DNA of 64,000 nucleotides from Romanomermis culicivorax (lineage: Eukaryota > Nematoda > Enoplea > Mermithida > Mermithidae): contig CAWUHX010000259.1 of assembly GCA_963922205.1 (NCBI GenBank), forward strand, positions 197,501 to 261,500. Direction: 5' to 3'. Below the pieces are notes generated by a model. That model made no database searches, was not told where the DNA came from, and worked only from the letters and a program-made list of their open reading frames with translations. Of this stretch, positions 61,401 to 64,000 are shown one piece after another; within the stretch, counting starts at the first letter, position 1; the number at the start of each line of letters is the position of its first letter. The position numbers and the translations under genes are program-made.

Positions 61401-63891
61401 CCAACCCTCCTGCCTACAGGCATGCATACATCGATGGCTTAGAAATTTTCAGGTCCCTAACAAATTATGACGCAACTGAGACTACGGCTGCGCAAGGTGT
61501 ACAGAACATTATATCTTACAAAAATGACGCAGGAAAATCTTACCGTCGTATTTGTTGGCAAGGTATAGACGTAAGATGTAGGCGGCACGGGCGTGCCCAA
61601 GCAACTGCGAAAATAATCAGACGACAAGCACGACGGCGTTGTGGCCGTGGCGCTATTTACCGGCGAAGGCGTTGCGCCGGCGATAAAAGTAGGAGGCGGG
61701 TTTAATGGCGAAGACAGCATCGAAGCGCCGGTCAAAGGGCTGTGCGACAGATTAAGAGGAACAGTTAGAGCGTTGGCTGACTCGACATCACATTTGTTTG
61801 CATTGTAGGGAATGGCAGGCGCCGTAACTGGAGGTGACGACTTGAAAAACGAAAACATTGGAGTAAAAGGAGTTGATAAAAAGCTCGACAATTCTAATTC
61901 CATCACATGTAACACAGCTCCACAGTATTGGGGTGAGCGAGATTATTTTATGTGTGGGTTCATAAGTTGCCAAAATCCACATTAGCATTCGGGACAAAAT
62001 TTGGAATTTTTGTCTCAGAAGTCGGGTAAATGAATAACGACAGGCATATTTCGATCTAAAAATCCATAAAAATGTGTATTTATGGCCCGGAGCGTCGAAA
62101 AAATTGGCAGTTTTGATGATTTTTTTCATTATTTCTACAGAAAAATGGACTTTTTCAAGGATTTCTTCCAATACTAAGTATGGTTCTGATTATCGGTTCT
62201 GAGTTCAGTTCCCGTTAACGAAAAATTAGAAATTTTGGTTCCATATATGGTTCCGGTTCAAAGACCGAATCCGATTTCAGATACCACATAAGAGGATCGT
62301 GTAGTTCCATGTCGTTAAAAACATACATGTAAATGAGGAGAAGTTCTATTGGAACTCCCTCCAGAAATCGTCGGCAATATGGTAGCCACACGGATACCAT
62401 ACTTTAGTTGGAAAACTACTGAAAAATTTCAATTTTTTAACAAAAAATGGTCAAAATGTCAATTTTCTCGGCACTTCGCGCCTAAATACATTTTTTAGTT
62501 TTTTTAGACAAAATTAAATTTTTTTTAAACCGTTTTTTTCGGAATTTTTTGATAAGAAATCAATTTTTTCTTTTTCAGGGACCCCCTGAAGTTTCGGCCA
62601 ATCGGTCAAACCCGGCCCGAAAAAAATCGCTTGACCCCCGGACCTCGGGGCTCCGTTACATGTATGATTACAAATTATTTTTTATATATCCTCCTCCAGT
62701 GTAGTCTATCCAGCGTATGTCTGTGTGTGTGCTAACAAATGAATTTGCATGGATTGTTCTATTCTCGTGAAATGGGCAATACATAAACTAATTTGAAAGA
62801 ATTTTCAAAAAAAATCTCGTCCAAACCTAGTTTACATTATTCAAGTCCAAATGCAACACCTGTGATACAGAATTGTCAAGGAAAGCGGCAGTACCAGCAA
62901 TATGAAAAATCGAAATTACACAAATGATAACATTTAACGATTTTCATTTTATGTTGAAGATCTGGGAGTGGTTTCATCAAAGAGACTTAAGCTCCAGCTG
63001 AGCTGCAGCTTATGTTATAACATTCCCGTTAAGGTGCAGCTCAGCTGCTTTCTTGGTATGTTTTGTCTGTATGAGTTAAACTTCCGATTCACTAACTATT
63101 CTAGTGTACAACTCAATTACTGTCGACAGGCTCCTAGACAAATATTGGAATTGGTTTCTAACAGCACATGAAAAGCAAATGCCACTATTAATGATCGATT
63201 TTAACTTGCTCATTTCAAGCTTGTCAGAAGCAGTAAATGTGAAAAATTGGGCAAGTAGTTTATAGCTCTAAGTGGCATAAAATACGCCTGAACTTTCAGA
63301 TTTGAAAACGGGAAAATTTTGCAAATAAAATTTCTATGAGCAAACTTCTGAGAAAATATTCTAAGCCTCATTCTTGTCAGAAATTAGAGTAATTTCGTCA
63401 TAAGTTAAATAAGAATTTTATGTTGCTTATTAAACAGAGCGTTCAATCGTTGAGAAGTTGTTTCCTGAAAAAATACTTCATTTTAACGATAATTGGTATG
63501 ATAATAAAATTTTTATCGGACAAACTGAGAAGAATCTTGATAATTTCGACTCTTCTGCGATTAATTTTCGTCTTTTTCCAAGAACATGTCCTCTCACAAA
63601 ATAAGCAGCGGAGATTTGATTTAAGCCATATAATCTATTTAGTGCCTTAGTTCGGAAACGTCTACAACTTTAACTCTTAGATGCATGAAAAAGGATGATT
63701 TTCACGTACCAATTGGTTGGAAGGGCTTAAACACGAAAAGGCACTTTGCTTATCGATCGAACGACTCAAATTCATCGGGATTGGACGCAAAACAGCACCA
63801 GAATGGTGACCACTATGACTGACACCGCGCAACGAAGTTGAAGTTGGCGAATAAGGTTTGTAAGATGGCGGCGCCACTACTTTAGATTCAA
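52420..63891 (-). CDS. mml-1: Mondo/ChREBP-type bHLH-zipper transcription factor, C-terminal ten exons (partial)
   Basis: Coding exons in transcript order: 63710-63891, 61544-61840, 57393-57477, 55451-55497, 54916-55194, 54382-54486, 54232-54316, 53734-53833, 53562-53676, 52420-52587. All phases agree and give 486 residues plus a TAG. The basic region and helix 1 (HLNAEQSRR, with the His-Glu-Arg spacing that reads CACGTG E-boxes) and loop-helix 2 (GGFEKLEELLP) are followed by a leucine zipper (LIENLKNQIKELNEKI) and the Mondo/Mlx C-terminal domain (KFWL then IEPLLESF, LRPSNC). These proteins pair with an Mlx partner, sit partly in the cytoplasm or at organelles, and control glucose-responsive and longevity-related genes. 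Upstream exons are Ser/Pro/Thr-rich linkers. The nutrient-sensing N-terminal region lies beyond the right edge. The last exon could instead splice at GTAATT, which would change only the final codons. Confidence 0.88.
53140..53290. repeat. CCGCAC/GTGCGG dispersed repeat, second copy
   Basis: It has TCCGCACTGTGCGGAAAAAAT and GAAAATTTTCGCACGAGCCC-like blocks in the same order as 36-112, in an intron of the Mondo-like gene. Confidence 0.4.
53677..53733 (-). other. 57-bp intron inside the zipper coding region
   Basis: Donor GTACAG and acceptor TTTTCAG. The intron is open in the exon frame, so retention would insert 19 residues between zipper and C-terminal domain without a stop. Family comparison favours removal, which restores the spacing of NxxxVLPA-type residues. 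Confidence 0.65.
55761..57090. mobile_element. Non-autonomous DNA transposon with CAGGCGCGTRGCCAGG ends
   Basis: It starts CAGGCGCGTGGCCAGG and ends CCTGGCTACGCGCCTG, a 16-bp inverted pair with one mismatch. The interior has GGCGCGAAGTGCC (56,519-56,531) and no protein. The left flank GCTCGGTTG resembles GCTCAGTTGG just beyond the right end, which could be a diverged target duplication in the tRNA-like sequence there. It is in a Mondo-like intron. Confidence 0.7.
57091..57160 (+). pseudogene. tRNA-like sequence (tRNA pseudogene or SINE head)
   Basis: It has an A box (GGCTCAGTTGG, 57,094-57,104), an anticodon-type stem TGCGG/CCGCA with loop ACGGTAG, and a perfect B box (GGTTCAAGTCC, 57,138-57,148) in a CCGGG/CCCGG stem. 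The 3' GAGCC has no proper 5' partner: the 5' acceptor arm and the two spacer bases before the D stem are missing, and loop position 33 is C instead of T. This is not a working tRNA. The body beyond it (to about 57,230) could be a SINE. Confidence 0.65.
57626..59519. mobile_element. TTAA-flanked foldback element with CTCGGCGAGC repeats
   Basis: The ends are inverted: AGCCTGGTTCATACTTCTGC at the left and GCAGAAGTATGAACCGGGC at the right, each abutting TTAA (57,622-57,625 and 59,520-59,523). Subterminal copies of GCTCGGCGAGCA are frequent at both ends. TTAA targets are characteristic of piggyBac-type elements; no transposase is present. It lies in the intron after the second window exon of the Mondo-like gene. 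Confidence 0.7.
58745..58795 (+). repeat. Two tandem 24-bp units
   Basis: TGCAGGGCTGATTAATGCAA occurs twice in a row, separated by A-runs. Confidence 0.8.
60292..60726 (-). mobile_element. hAT-like MITE, ACATGTA family, copy 6
   Basis: Reverse orientation: CATACATGTAACGGAGC at the left, CCCAATTACATGTATG at the right. A perfect 8-bp duplication CGGTCAAA lies at 60,284-60,291 and 60,727-60,734. The stem-loop GGCGCGAAGCGCC is at 60,481-60,493. Confidence 0.88.
61245..61425. repeat. Inverted-repeat element with CAGGCCTGTAGCC end
   Basis: It starts CAGGCCTGTAGCCAAATT, then has a G-run, and ends CCTCCTGCCTACAGGC. Related in style to the CAGGCGCGT element at 55,761. Confidence 0.4.
62322..62666 (+). 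mobile_element. hAT-like MITE, ACATGTA family, copy 7 (diverged)
   Basis: It starts CATACATGTAAATGAGG and ends CGTTACATGTATG. The G/C runs are reduced and the flanking octamers match at only 6 of 8 positions, so this is an older copy. It lies in the first visible Mondo-like intron. Confidence 0.7.
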
Positions 63892-64000
63892 CTATAAGAA
63901 ACTTGATGAAAATTTTTTCTTTTAGAGGTGCTTTAGAAAAAAAACATTTCAATGCAATCCAAGTCAAAATGTATCGCAGCAAAAACCGAAGTATCTTTAA

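Overview
The window looks like nuclear DNA of a nematode. It is AT-rich, its genes are cut into many short exons by introns of 57 bp to over 6 kb, it is crowded with small inverted-repeat transposons, and it carries degenerate arrays of the nematode telomere hexamer TTAGGC near its left end. The species cannot be named from the sequence alone.

Two conserved host genes face each other across a block of nested retrotransposons. On the + strand, 7,373-25,169 holds a complete Musashi-type RNA-binding protein gene. It has 13 coding exons that join in phase to 371 codons, with two RRMs, and its last intron is of the rare GC-AG class. On the - strand, from 63,891 down to 52,420, lie the last ten coding exons of a Mondo/ChREBP-type (MML-1-like) bHLH-zipper transcription factor. 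These cover Ser/Pro-rich linkers, the basic region, helix 1, helix 2, the zipper and the C-terminal Mondo/Mlx domain; the N-terminal exons are beyond the right edge. The introns of both genes are full of non-autonomous DNA transposons. One is a hAT-like MITE family with seven copies here, five of them with matching 8-bp target duplications.

Between the genes are two related Ty3/gypsy-class LTR elements, both on the - strand. Element 2 (about 27,985-35,696, with the start of its gag resuming at 50,648) is an old, frameshifted copy with a clear 3' LTR. Element 1 (35,697-50,647, 14.95 kb) is inserted in the gag of element 2. It is flanked by a 4-bp duplication (GATT) and its two ends share a perfect 183-bp direct repeat, so the insertion is young. 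It encodes Gag and a single intact 2,251-codon frame in which an envelope-like transmembrane glycoprotein comes first and is fused to protease, a second protease, reverse transcriptase, RNase H and integrase. The order gag-env-PR-PR-RT-RH-IN differs from the usual gag-pol-env, and the decayed element 2 keeps the same env-before-pol order with a single protease.

Element 1 also has a 3.6-kb non-coding leader containing an array of CRE-like cores (TGACGTCA and close variants) spaced about 65 bp apart, and a 1.8-kb 3' region with POU octamers, E-boxes and a cluster of hairpins. If the reading is right, Pol would be made as the cytoplasmic tail of the glycoprotein, a different solution to packaging Pol into particles. 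The remaining intergenic DNA (1-7,372; 25,170-27,984; 50,860-52,419) shows no recognisable genes, only repeats and AT-rich sequence.
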